Assembly: GCA_038138625.1 (NCBI GenBank)
Contig: JAYQEA010000100.1
Span: 1-14,502, forward strand
Length of the DNA stretch: 14,502 bases
DNA from: JAQXDR01 sp038138625
GTDB lineage: Bacteria; Pseudomonadota; Alphaproteobacteria; Rhodobacterales; Rhodobacteraceae
Direction of reading: 5' to 3'
Below are positions 1-7,066 of this stretch, piece by piece. The translations under genes and the position numbers were made by a program. The notes beneath the pieces are model-generated. The model was not told the DNA's origin, did not search any database, and saw nothing but the letters and a program-made list of their open reading frames with translations. How positions within the stretch are numbered: the first letter of the stretch is position 1; each line of letters begins with the position of its first letter.

Positions 1-946
1 CAAACAAAAGGCGCAACCCCTATTTTAATAAATCACACAAATTCTCGTATATTCTTTTTTTCCCCATAATTTTCAAAATACTAGCACTGAATATAAACCA
101 GAACTCAGTCCAACTATCATAAAACACAAAATAATCCCAAAAAGACGGGCATAATCCTAATCAAAACCGGAAAGAAATTGACTGTAAGCTGGCCGCTCGG
201 CAGTCACAGGGAAAAACGTGTTTGGTTTACAGGGGCTTTTCAAGATCAGGCGCACTGTCCGGTCCCGGTCTTGGGGCATCTTCCGAAACGGAAATTTAAC
301 CACACAGGCAGCCGTTTGTGGTCTCTGTATCGGGTGTAGCTGCGGCCTCCGGCACATGCGCCGGGCACAAGGCGAGGAACACCAAACCCACGGCAAAGAA
401 TGATCATCTGGTTCCTAAAGCGGTGTTCTGCCGGTTACACATCGGATCACCTTTGCCTGACCCTCCGCGCGCCTTCGGCAATTGAAACTTTCATTTGCGG
501 CGCTCCTGATGGTGGGGGCGACGGGCATATTCGAGATATTTTGCGCTAAAACCAATTATCGAAATCTTGAATTTGCACTGTTGAGCACCACCGCGCCACC
601 TCATCAGCCGGCCTCTGGCGCGACGGGAAACGTAGTCTCAGGCCACCTGGTGTTTGAAAAGCCGGATGAGCGGGCCGCAACCGTAGTTACCCCTCCGAGA
701 TCGCGCCGCAAGCACCAGCAAGTCTATGTCACCAGGGCTTGCAAGTCGCAGCACAGGATCGCGAATTACGTCGCAATGATACAGAAAGTCAAAGATGTAA
801 ATAAGGAGCAAGCTAACCCCGGCTGTTTTGACCTTGCGTACGAGAGCAACGCGCAGCACACATCGCATCAAGAGAATGACCAACAAAGCCGAAGTCTAAA
901 AATTTACAACTTCCAAAGCCGAACGAGATAGTTTTTGCGAATACTC
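1..946. other. Gene-poor left flank, no supportable gene
   Basis: No recognisable coding region. Positions 1-180 are very AT-rich: 58 G or C in 180 counted by hand, about 32%, well below the rest of the window. The remainder has ordinary GC. The longest open stretch is 482-931 on the plus strand (149 codons from a TTG). It begins with a hydrophobic, signal-like segment (KLSFAALLMVGATGIF), but has no ribosome site, no family resemblance I know, and a composition that does not look protein-like after residue 30. A 10-bp direct repeat (CAAAGCCGAA) occurs at 884-893 and 914-923. The stretch could be a decayed gene or a long intergenic spacer. Confidence 0.5.
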
Positions 947-1714
947 TTAAGGAGCGACCCGCTGAAGCGCTTTAACCGCCTTCGCCAATGCCGGGCCAAC
1001 AGAGGACTTGATTGTGGATTCAGCCAAATCCTCAGAATTTGCACCGCTTAGAAACGTGACAGGCTCCCCAAATTCTGTCGGTCGATAAGGTGCAGCAACG
1101 GCATTTATCGATTTTGTAAACCGATCCTTTGCCTCAACATAAGCAAATCCCAGTGCCAAAACCTGTTGGCGGGATATCATCAATAATTCCGATATTTCTT
1201 CGGTATCAAGCTGGGGTTGCCGCGTGATCAGCTTTGTAAATTCCTTGTCCGTCAATGCTCCCAAGAACCCTGCCCCTGTAGACGAGTTTTGTATGGGCAT
1301 ACGAAAACCGACATCCAACCAATTCGTCGGAGATCCAACTGGTCGCCACGTTTTAACCATGAGCATTTTGCCCTCGTCATGCACCGCCACACCGATAAGT
1401 GTGCCCGTCTGGTCGGCCAAAGTTTGCATGATTGGTCTGGCCGCGTCCACGAATGCAAAGGTGGCTGATGCAATATTTCCCAAGGCAAGTGATGCAGGTC
1501 CAAGACGGTATAGGTCGTGATGGCGCCCATGGGTCAGATACCCTAATGCACACAATGTGAATGTCAGGCGGGAAATCGTCGAACGAGGTATGCCGGTTCG
1601 CTCAGACAATTCCAAATTGGTCAGCCCACTATCTGCAGGCCCGAACACACGCAGGACATTCAAGCCTCGTGCCAGCGTATTGGCAAATCTTTTATCGTCT
1701 TTCAGGTCGGTCAT
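947..1714 (-). CDS. IclR-family transcriptional regulator
   Basis: A 255-residue protein of typical IclR length. Residues about 10-75 form the winged helix-turn-helix: ARGLNVLRVF opens it and the recognition helix lies in RTGIPRSTISRL (39-50), followed by a GYL...YRLG wing. Residues about 80-250 match the IclR effector-binding domain, with the usual small-residue stretch SSTGAGFLGAL (144-154). The family uses this domain to sense small, often aromatic or organic-acid, metabolites. The ATG has a modest GAAGAG ribosome site. The gene lies downstream of, and on the same strand as, the acyl-CoA operon, separated by about 360 bp and a hairpin, so it is probably transcribed on its own. A perfect inverted repeat 37 bases upstream suggests autoregulation. 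Control of the operon is inferred from position only. The family call is secure; the effector is unknown. Confidence 0.93.
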   Translation of the reverse strand: MTDLKDDKRFANTLARGLNVLRVFGPADSGLTNLELSERTGIPRSTISRLTFTLCALGYLTHGRHHDLYRLGPASLALGNIASATFAFVDAARPIMQTLADQTGTLIGVAVHDEGKMLMVKTWRPVGSPTNWLDVGFRMPIQNSSTGAGFLGALTDKEFTKLITRQPQLDTEEISELLMISRQQVLALGFAYVEAKDRFTKSINAVAAPYRPTEFGEPVTFLSGANSEDLAESTIKSSVGPALAKAVKALQRVAP

Positions 1715-1750
1715 ATAGCTCTTCGCGGTCCGCTCAAAGATTGAAAATTG

Positions 1751-1769
1751 GGCGTTTTTTTAAAACGCC
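1751..1769. promoter_or_regulatory. Candidate operator upstream of the IclR gene
   Basis: A perfect inverted repeat, GGCGTTTT-TTT-AAAACGCC, with 8-bp arms and a 3-base spacer. It ends 37 bases before the regulator's ATG. It sits directly downstream of a possible minus-strand -10 hexamer (TATGAT, complement of 1772-1777), so transcription would be expected to begin at about 1765, inside the repeat. IclR proteins bind palindromes of about this size and commonly repress their own genes. No T tract follows the second arm in either direction beyond the symmetric core, so an operator is more likely than a terminator, but binding is inferred. Confidence 0.5.
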
Positions 1770-1771
1770 GC

Positions 1772-1777
1772 ATCATA
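1772..1777 (-). promoter_or_regulatory. Possible -10 element of the IclR gene
   Basis: The minus strand reads TATGAT here, five of six matches to the sigma-70 consensus -10. The best -35 at normal spacing is poor (a TTTAAC-like hexamer). It is immediately upstream of the 1751-1769 palindrome, which would overlap the start site. A weak -35 is compatible with a regulated promoter, but on its own this is a low-confidence call. Confidence 0.3.
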
Positions 1778-2021
1778 AGCTATAACCGCACACGTTAAAC
1801 TCATCAATCCTGCAAGGCAGACCGGATAGTGCGCGGCTTATGCGCAAATCTAGTGCATACAGTGCCGATATCAGGCCTTTGCCGTGACCGTCATACTGTC
1901 AAGGCTTTGGATGGGTTTCACTTTACGCCAAACGCAAGCCACGGACTTCCTTAAGAGAGCTGCTAGACAGAACCACACCGAACAAGCATAAACTCAGTCC
2001 CTCACACGTAATCCAGCCATC

Positions 2022-2045
2022 AAAACACCGGATACTCAAGTATCC
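2022..2045 (-). terminator. Possible Rho-independent terminator after the catabolic operon
   Basis: Read on the minus strand, GGATAC-TTGA-GTATCC forms a 6-bp perfect stem with a 4-base loop (2045-2030). Four bases later comes TTTT (2025-2022). It lies about 30 bases beyond the end of the small reading frame that follows the ligase and about 300 bases before the IclR gene, where an operon terminator would be expected. The stem is short and the T tract is brief, so termination may be partial. Confidence 0.4.
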
Positions 2046-2076
2046 ATGAATTTGATGACCATGCTTTTTTGACATA

Positions 2077-2367
2077 TCAAGAACCTGAAACACCCCCAGA
2101 CACCAAGATGGTTTGGGCACGCATTTCATCTAAAACCAGATTGCAGATATCTGCGATTTGCAAGGCGTTGTTATTTGCAAAAGAACAAGTAGTCAAAGCT
2201 GTCCGACGGAACACTAAGTCGACAGAAGCATCCTTATCACAGACGCGAAAAGCGATACCGTCGACGCCGTGAGGGGTGTGCGAGGTATCGTCCGCGAACG
2301 TTACGTCTGATATATCACAAGACTTTGTAAGTCAGGGTTTTGATAGATCCGGGCACTTTTTTGGCAT
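2077..2367 (-). pseudogene. Small unrecognised reading frame interrupted by an in-frame TGA
   Basis: The ATG at 2367 follows the acyl-CoA ligase stop by only 3 bases, with GGAG of the ligase's last codons placed as its ribosome site (GGAG, 6 bases, ATG). Eleven codons (MPKKCPDLSKP) run to a TGA at 2334-2332. The same frame then stays open for 84 more codons to a TGA at 2079-2077. The second part reads like protein: it includes GVDGIAFRVCDKDASVDLVF and NALQIADICNLVLDEMRAQT, the latter a plausible amphipathic helix. Restoring one codon would give a soluble protein of about 96 residues. I do not recognise the family. Explanations are a nonsense-mutated last gene of the operon, a sequencing error, or chance. 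There is no second start codon with a ribosome site after the stop. Selenocysteine is unlikely: no downstream hairpin was identified. Confidence 0.4.
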
Positions 2368-2370
2368 CTG

Positions 2371-3903
2371 TTACTCCGTGTCTTTAGCGGCACATGACAA
2401 CACATCCGCAAAATGATCCAACAGTTTTGCTTTCATAAGCTTTCCTGTCGCAGCAGCCGGCAAATCATCGGCAATGACAATACGGGCGGGGCGTTTGTAG
2501 GGCGCAAGTTTATCGCGCACAAACTCTTTCAAATCATCTTCTGACAAAAGCACCGGATCGGCCGTTTTTACAAAACCAATGACCTCTTCATTACCCGCCA
2601 CCCGGCGCCCGACCACGCCTGCAACAATAACCTTGGGGTGTTCAGCAAGGGCGGCTTCGACTTCAATTGGGTAGACGTTAAATCCCGACCGGATAATCAG
2701 CTCTTTCGACCTGCCTGTAATGTGCAACCGACCGTGTTCATCAAAACGCCCCAAGTCCCCCGTCCGAAAAAACCCATCGTCGGTAAGTATTTTTCGGGTT
2801 TGATCCGGATCGCGAAAATATCCCTTCATGATCTGCGGCCCGCCAATTTCGAGCTCTCCGATACCTTCGTCCGGCTCGGCACCATAGGCCTCAAAATTGA
2901 TCCGTATCTGGCATTCTCCCATTGGAACGCCAACGCTGACATCCGGATCGCCCTTGGTGCTTTTTGTAGCACAAACACCGGCGCTGCCTTCTGTAAGACC
3001 GTAGCCGTTCTGCAATGGCAGACCATAGAATTTTTCAGCCTCGCGTTTATAAACCGGATCAAGGGGGGCGCCGCCGGACGATACAAATTGCAAAAGCCCT
3101 CTGTCGTAATTGGGCTTGTTTTGACGTTGGGCGTAATGAAACAGATGGGCGTGCATCTGTGGCACAGCAGGCAAGTGGGTCACATCCAGCTGCAGCGCGT
3201 CGTACAGTCGCTCAACATCAAACCGCGCCTCTAGCCGGATAGATGACTGCGCGGCCGCAGCGGCCAGCAATGTCACCAAACCAAAGACATGCGATAAGGG
3301 TAGTCCAAGGTAGACCACAGAACGGTCATCCAGTTGACGCACCTGCAAGGTGGCATATGCAGCCGCGACCAGATTGGCTTGGGTCAACATTGCCGCTTTC
3401 GGCAGTCCGGTCGTTCCCGAAGTATACAAAAGCACTGCAACTTTATCGCCTGGCTTTTCCGCCTGCACTTCGGGTGACGCGCCACTACGGCTTGAAACCG
3501 CGACCCTGCCAAACACATCATCGAGAAAATCTGCGTCCATTCGATGTGCATGATCATGAGCCGCTGCTGATGCATCAAGACACAAAACCACGCATTTGGG
3601 CTCGCTATGGGCAAAAACACGGTCAAGCTCGGCCGCCGACATCCGCGCGTTCATCAGCACGATCATGGCATCCAACCGACTGCCAGCAAACAAGAAGGCT
3701 GGCACGGACATGGCGTTTTCAAAAATCAGAACCACCCGGTCGCCAGAGACAACACCGTAACTCTTTAGAACCGCCTCGGCAGCCTTTGTCGCAGCGCTTA
3801 GATCAGACCAACTGTGATGTCGGTCTTCAAAATCGATGGCTGCGACCTTGTCGCCATTTTGCGCGGCCGCTTTATCCAGAAATTCATGAATACTGTTGTC
3901 CAT
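2371..3903 (-). CDS. AMP-forming acyl-CoA synthetase (CoA ligase)
   Basis: A 510-residue cytoplasmic member of the ANL adenylate-forming superfamily, normal in length for a carboxylate-CoA ligase. It activates a free acid to its acyl-CoA through an acyl-adenylate. All core motifs are present: P-loop YTSGTTGLPKA (160-170), NGYGLTEG (299-306), TGD (381-383), the hinge and A8 region GRSKELIIRSGFNVYPIEVE (397-416), and the catalytic lysine K488 in ATGKLMK. The ATG has a strong ribosome site, AGGAGG four bases upstream. It is the last intact gene of the six-gene operon, 39 bases after the crotonase gene, so it most likely supplies the CoA ester that the upstream genes oxidise. By analogy to PimA of Rhodopseudomonas palustris the substrate may be a dicarboxylic acid, but specificity cannot be read from sequence. 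Fatty or aromatic acids are alternatives. Confidence 0.93.
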   Translation of the reverse strand: MDNSIHEFLDKAAAQNGDKVAAIDFEDRHHSWSDLSAATKAAEAVLKSYGVVSGDRVVLIFENAMSVPAFLFAGSRLDAMIVLMNARMSAAELDRVFAHSEPKCVVLCLDASAAAHDHAHRMDADFLDDVFGRVAVSSRSGASPEVQAEKPGDKVAVLLYTSGTTGLPKAAMLTQANLVAAAYATLQVRQLDDRSVVYLGLPLSHVFGLVTLLAAAAAQSSIRLEARFDVERLYDALQLDVTHLPAVPQMHAHLFHYAQRQNKPNYDRGLLQFVSSGGAPLDPVYKREAEKFYGLPLQNGYGLTEGSAGVCATKSTKGDPDVSVGVPMGECQIRINFEAYGAEPDEGIGELEIGGPQIMKGYFRDPDQTRKILTDDGFFRTGDLGRFDEHGRLHITGRSKELIIRSGFNVYPIEVEAALAEHPKVIVAGVVGRRVAGNEEVIGFVKTADPVLLSEDDLKEFVRDKLAPYKRPARIVIADDLPAAATGKLMKAKLLDHFADVLSCAAKDTE

Positions 3904-3942
3904 GTGTCCTCCTGTTCAGGGCAACAGCCGCAGGAACTGCCA

Positions 3943-4722
3943 TCACCGAAACACCGGCTTTTTTTTATTTAGAAAAGCGCTGATACCTGTTTGTGCTTCG
4001 TCTTGGCCGAGTGCATGTGCCATTGCCGCACATTCAGCATCCAGATGGGCCTCAAATTCAGAGGACTCCGCCTGATTGAGAAGCGATTTTATCGTCGCAA
4101 TCGCGCCTTCGGGGCCGAGACTGACGGCATGCGCCAGTGCCCGAGCTGTATCTAGCGCGTCGCCTTGCGCCACCAAATCTGTGATTGCGCCCAACTGAAA
4201 CAACCGGTCTGCCGAGACAGGATGCGCCAACATAGCCATTTTCGCGACAGTGGCACGCGGCAGCATCTGCATCAGAGTATGGGTTGCCCCACCATCCGGC
4301 ACCAACCCTGCACGAACATAAGACAGCGTGAATTTGGCGTCTTTCGCGCTGACAACCATATCACAGGCCAGCGCGATGCTTAAACCGGCCCCCGCAGCGC
4401 CACCTTCGACAGCAGAAATTACCGGCTTGGGACAGGCCCGAATGGCACGGATGATATCATGTAGCCGGTTTATATTGGCGTGACGTTCCTCCAATGACAT
4501 GTCACGCCGCGCCTTAAGCAGGTTCAGATCGCCACCCGAACAGAAAAAATCGCCTTCTCCTGCCAGAATAACGGCCGTGATCGCAGACGTCTCGGACGCA
4601 TCACGCAGACCATCGGTCAGGCCCTGATAATATTCCGGAGATAACGCATTTCGTTTGGTTGTATTGGTGTTCCAAAGCTCCAGATGGCGATCATGCAGAA
4701 CAGATCGAAAATAATCACTCAT
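3943..4722 (-). CDS. Enoyl-CoA hydratase/isomerase (crotonase) family protein
   Basis: A 259-residue protein of usual crotonase length. I use the ATG at 4722 because AGGAGG lies five bases before it; a TTG one codon earlier is too close. The CoA-binding oxyanion-hole segments are FCSGGDL (60-66) and AAGAGL (109-114). The first of the two glutamates used by true enoyl-CoA hydratases is absent: S115 occupies its place. The second is replaced by D143 in AGLVPDGG, the arrangement found in PaaG-like isomerases and related crotonases. Hydratase activity is therefore doubtful, and a double-bond isomerase or another crotonase reaction is more likely. The operon already has a hydratase in its first gene. 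Its position corresponds to pimE of the pim operon. The ribosome site overlaps the stop of the small dehydrogenase gene, implying coupled translation. An 8-A tract lies in the last codons. Confidence 0.9.
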   Translation of the reverse strand: MSDYFRSVLHDRHLELWNTNTTKRNALSPEYYQGLTDGLRDASETSAITAVILAGEGDFFCSGGDLNLLKARRDMSLEERHANINRLHDIIRAIRACPKPVISAVEGGAAGAGLSIALACDMVVSAKDAKFTLSYVRAGLVPDGGATHTLMQMLPRATVAKMAMLAHPVSADRLFQLGAITDLVAQGDALDTARALAHAVSLGPEGAIATIKSLLNQAESSEFEAHLDAECAAMAHALGQDEAQTGISAFLNKKKPVFR

Positions 4723-4731
4723 CAAGACCTC

Positions 4732-5847
4732 CTAAGCGCTGCTAAGCTGAATGAAGCGTTCGATGTGATAATCCACATCTCCGAACATATGATCGATCAT
4801 TGTCAGACGGCGTGCAAAATATGACAGCGCATATTCATCCGTCATGCCTATTCCTCCGTGCAACTGAATGGCCTCCTCCGCCACCAATGCGCCAACACGA
4901 CCTATCAAGTTCTTGGTTGCACTGACGTGCAGATCCCTTAGCTTTGGCTCTGCATCCAGATGCCCTGCAAGGTTTATCACTGCCGACCGCGCCTGTTCGA
5001 TTTCAATCAAGACATCAGCCATACGGTGCTGCAGAACCTGAAACTTTCCAATGGGCATACCGAATTGGCGACGCTCTTTGAGATAGGTAACGGTCAGATC
5101 CTTAGCTGCCTCCATCGCACCCAAGGCCTCTGCTGAAACGGCAAGGGTTGCCCGTGCCATTGTGGCGCTCAGCGCGGTGATCGCTGTACCGTGGCCCCCA
5201 AGCTGCTGCGCCTTAGACACCCGTAAGTCCGTCATCTGAAGGCGCGCGCCCGAGGTCCCATCCACATTGGCGTGATTAACAATAGACAGTCCCCGAGTGT
5301 CCTTTGATACCAAAAACAGAACGATCTCTGTGTCCATCCGGACCGAGACGACCAGATGGTCGGCCTGCGCACCGTTAATGACGTGGGTTTTGGTGCCATT
5401 GATCACAATGTCATCACCATCCGCCACCGCACGACTGGAAACATCGCTAATATCATAGCGTGCACCGGGCTCATTATGCGCAAGGGCGATGATGGTTTGC
5501 CCCGAAATAATCTGGTCAATCAGATGTCTTTGAGTGTCATTACCCAATCGGGCAATCAGCGCGCCTCCCAGAACAGCTGTTGCCAAAACCGGCTCAATAA
5601 CTCCCGAGCGCCCCAATTCCTCAAAAACGACGGCTATGTCAAAGCCGGTTCCGCCAAAGCCGTTGTCAGCCTCGGAAAACATCGCACCCAAAATACCCAA
5701 ATCTGCAAGCTCGCTCAGGATTTCAGTGTCATATGCCGCCCCTGACGCCAACAGCTTGCGACGTGCGTCGTGGCTATACCGCTCGGACAGCAGCCGTTGC
5801 AGCATATCCCTGAGCATTCTGCGCTCTTCACTTAGATTGAAATCCAT
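4732..5847 (-). CDS. pimD: Acyl-CoA dehydrogenase, small subunit (PimD-like)
   Basis: A 371-residue acyl-CoA dehydrogenase-fold protein: N-terminal helical domain (about 1-120), middle beta domain (120-210) and C-terminal helical domain. FAD-contact signatures are present: ERRQFGMPIGKFQVLQHR (258-275) and QLHGGIGMTDE (328-338). The general base seems to be missing at both known sites. The end of the protein reads IDHMFGDVDYH where others have YEGT, and the helix reads MARATLAV (230-237) where isovaleryl-CoA-type enzymes have LERxxLA. Its sequence, including the start MDFNLSEERRML, resembles the small subunit of pimeloyl-CoA dehydrogenase. It lies 12 bases after the large-subunit gene, with GAGAGG as ribosome site. 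I infer that it forms a heteromer with the neighbour, as ChsE1/ChsE2-type pairs do, and does not act alone. Substrate is inferred from resemblance only. Confidence 0.87.
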   Translation of the reverse strand: MDFNLSEERRMLRDMLQRLLSERYSHDARRKLLASGAAYDTEILSELADLGILGAMFSEADNGFGGTGFDIAVVFEELGRSGVIEPVLATAVLGGALIARLGNDTQRHLIDQIISGQTIIALAHNEPGARYDISDVSSRAVADGDDIVINGTKTHVINGAQADHLVVSVRMDTEIVLFLVSKDTRGLSIVNHANVDGTSGARLQMTDLRVSKAQQLGGHGTAITALSATMARATLAVSAEALGAMEAAKDLTVTYLKERRQFGMPIGKFQVLQHRMADVLIEIEQARSAVINLAGHLDAEPKLRDLHVSATKNLIGRVGALVAEEAIQLHGGIGMTDEYALSYFARRLTMIDHMFGDVDYHIERFIQLSSA

Positions 5848-5859
5848 GATGACCGCCTC

Positions 5860-7056
5860 TCAAAGTTCCAAGATAGCTTTGGAAATGATTGTGCGCTGGA
5901 TCTCGTTGGAACCACCAAAAATAGAAAGCTTGCGCATATTGAAATACCCCGTCGCTGACGCAGGTGCATGTTCTGGGCCCATCGAATCCGCGTTGTCCCC
6001 CCCTTCAAGATAGTCGGGCAGATAGGGCATGGCGTCCGGACCCGCGGCGCGGCGCAACAAGGCGGTCAGTTCCTGACGCAGCAGGGTTCCCTTGATCTTG
6101 AGCATGGAACTTTCCGCGCCGGGCGCCTGCCCTTTGGCTGCAGCTGAAACCACCCGCAAATTGGTTGTGCGCATCGCCATAAGATCAATTTCAGCCTGCG
6201 CGACGCGCGCAGCAAAGTGCGGATTTCGGCTGAGTGGTTTGCCACCGGCAATTGTGTTGGCCGCAACATGTTTCAGCGTCCTAAGGGCCGCATCGGAAAA
6301 GCCGACCCCGGCAATATTCGTCCGCTCATGGGTCAAAAGATATTTGGCGTAGGTCCATCCTTTGTCCTGTTCGCCAACCAAATTTTCAACCGGGACACGC
6401 ACGTTGTCAAAAAAGACTTCGTTCACCTCGGCATCCCCATCAATCAAGGTGATCGGGCGCACCACAACGCCCGGAGATTTCATATCAATCAACAGAAACG
6501 AGATACCTTCCTGTTTCTTGACCTCTGTATTGGTACGGACCAGACAAAAAATCCAGTTGGCGTGCTGACCAAGCGTCGTCCAGGTTTTTTGACCGTTGAC
6601 CACATAGTGATCGCCATCCAGAACCGCGCGGGTTTTCAATGCTGCCAGATCCGAGCCCGCTCCGGGTTCGGAATATCCCTGACACCACCAGTCCTCACCC
6701 GTCAGAATGCGTGGCAGGAATTTCTGGCGCTGTGCTTCGGTCCCGTATTTCATCAAGACCGGTGCCAGCATCGTCAGCCCGAAAGGCACAACACGCGGAG
6801 CATGGGCAAAGCAGGCCTCTTCTTCGAAAATCTGCCGTTGCACCACGTCCCATTCCGCACCACCATAGGCTTTGGGCCAATTGGGGGCCAACCAGCCTTT
6901 TTCATTCAGGATCGCATGCCATGTTTCCATGTCAGCCTTGGACAGACGTTTGCCCAACCGCGTTTTTTCAGCAATCGTCGCTGGTAACTTTTCACTTAGA
7001 AATACGCGCACCATTGTACGGAATGCGTCTTGTTCGGTTGTATACCCCAGATCCAT
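5860..7056 (-). CDS. pimC: Acyl-CoA dehydrogenase, large subunit (PimC-like)
   Basis: A 398-residue FAD-dependent acyl-CoA dehydrogenase. The start is set at the ATG at 7056 (MDLGYTTEQDAFR), ten bases after the thiolase stop and with a weak GAGAG site. A longer version opening at 7140 would overlap the thiolase by 74 bases with an unrelated N-terminus. Typical segments are CQGYSEPGAGSDLA (125-138), NGQKTWTT (154-161) and FGGSNEIQR (380-388). The usual base in YEGT is absent (FGGS); E244 in LTHERTN lies where isovaleryl-CoA dehydrogenase-type enzymes place theirs, so E244 is the probable base. The sequence strongly resembles proteins annotated as pimeloyl-CoA dehydrogenase large subunit. It should form a complex with the product of the next gene and pass electrons to ETF, which is not encoded here. 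Related pairs act on steroid or branched side chains, so the substrate remains open. Confidence 0.9.
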   Translation of the reverse strand: MDLGYTTEQDAFRTMVRVFLSEKLPATIAEKTRLGKRLSKADMETWHAILNEKGWLAPNWPKAYGGAEWDVVQRQIFEEEACFAHAPRVVPFGLTMLAPVLMKYGTEAQRQKFLPRILTGEDWWCQGYSEPGAGSDLAALKTRAVLDGDHYVVNGQKTWTTLGQHANWIFCLVRTNTEVKKQEGISFLLIDMKSPGVVVRPITLIDGDAEVNEVFFDNVRVPVENLVGEQDKGWTYAKYLLTHERTNIAGVGFSDAALRTLKHVAANTIAGGKPLSRNPHFAARVAQAEIDLMAMRTTNLRVVSAAAKGQAPGAESSMLKIKGTLLRQELTALLRRAAGPDAMPYLPDYLEGGDNADSMGPEHAPASATGYFNMRKLSIFGGSNEIQRTIISKAILEL

Positions 7057-7066
7057 GCCCAAACTC

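Noticed and set aside
301..400. Minus-strand short frame resembling a lipoprotein signal (GLVFLALCPAHVPEAAA)
   Set aside because: Only about 30 codons, no good start or ribosome site, and the residues before the cysteine do not fit a lipobox.
482..931. 149-codon plus-strand reading frame with a hydrophobic N-terminus
   Set aside because: TTG start with no ribosome site, composition unlike a folded protein after residue 30, no known family. Kept only as a note in the left-flank entry.
1897..1902. Perfect minus-strand TTGACA as a -35 for the IclR gene
   Set aside because: No acceptable -10 hexamer 16-18 bases downstream on that strand.
2069..2272. 67-codon plus-strand frame
   Set aside because: Antisense to the more protein-like minus-strand frame at 2077-2367 and without a ribosome site.
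2332..2334. TGA as a selenocysteine codon
   Set aside because: No downstream hairpin of SECIS type recognised and no selenoprotein motif around it; nonsense mutation or error is simpler.
3243..3983. 246-codon plus-strand frame opposite the ligase and crotonase genes
   Set aside because: Low-complexity, proline/arginine-rich shadow of two genes with full catalytic motifs on the other strand.
6217..6987. 256-codon plus-strand frame
   Set aside because: Antisense shadow of the large acyl-CoA dehydrogenase gene.
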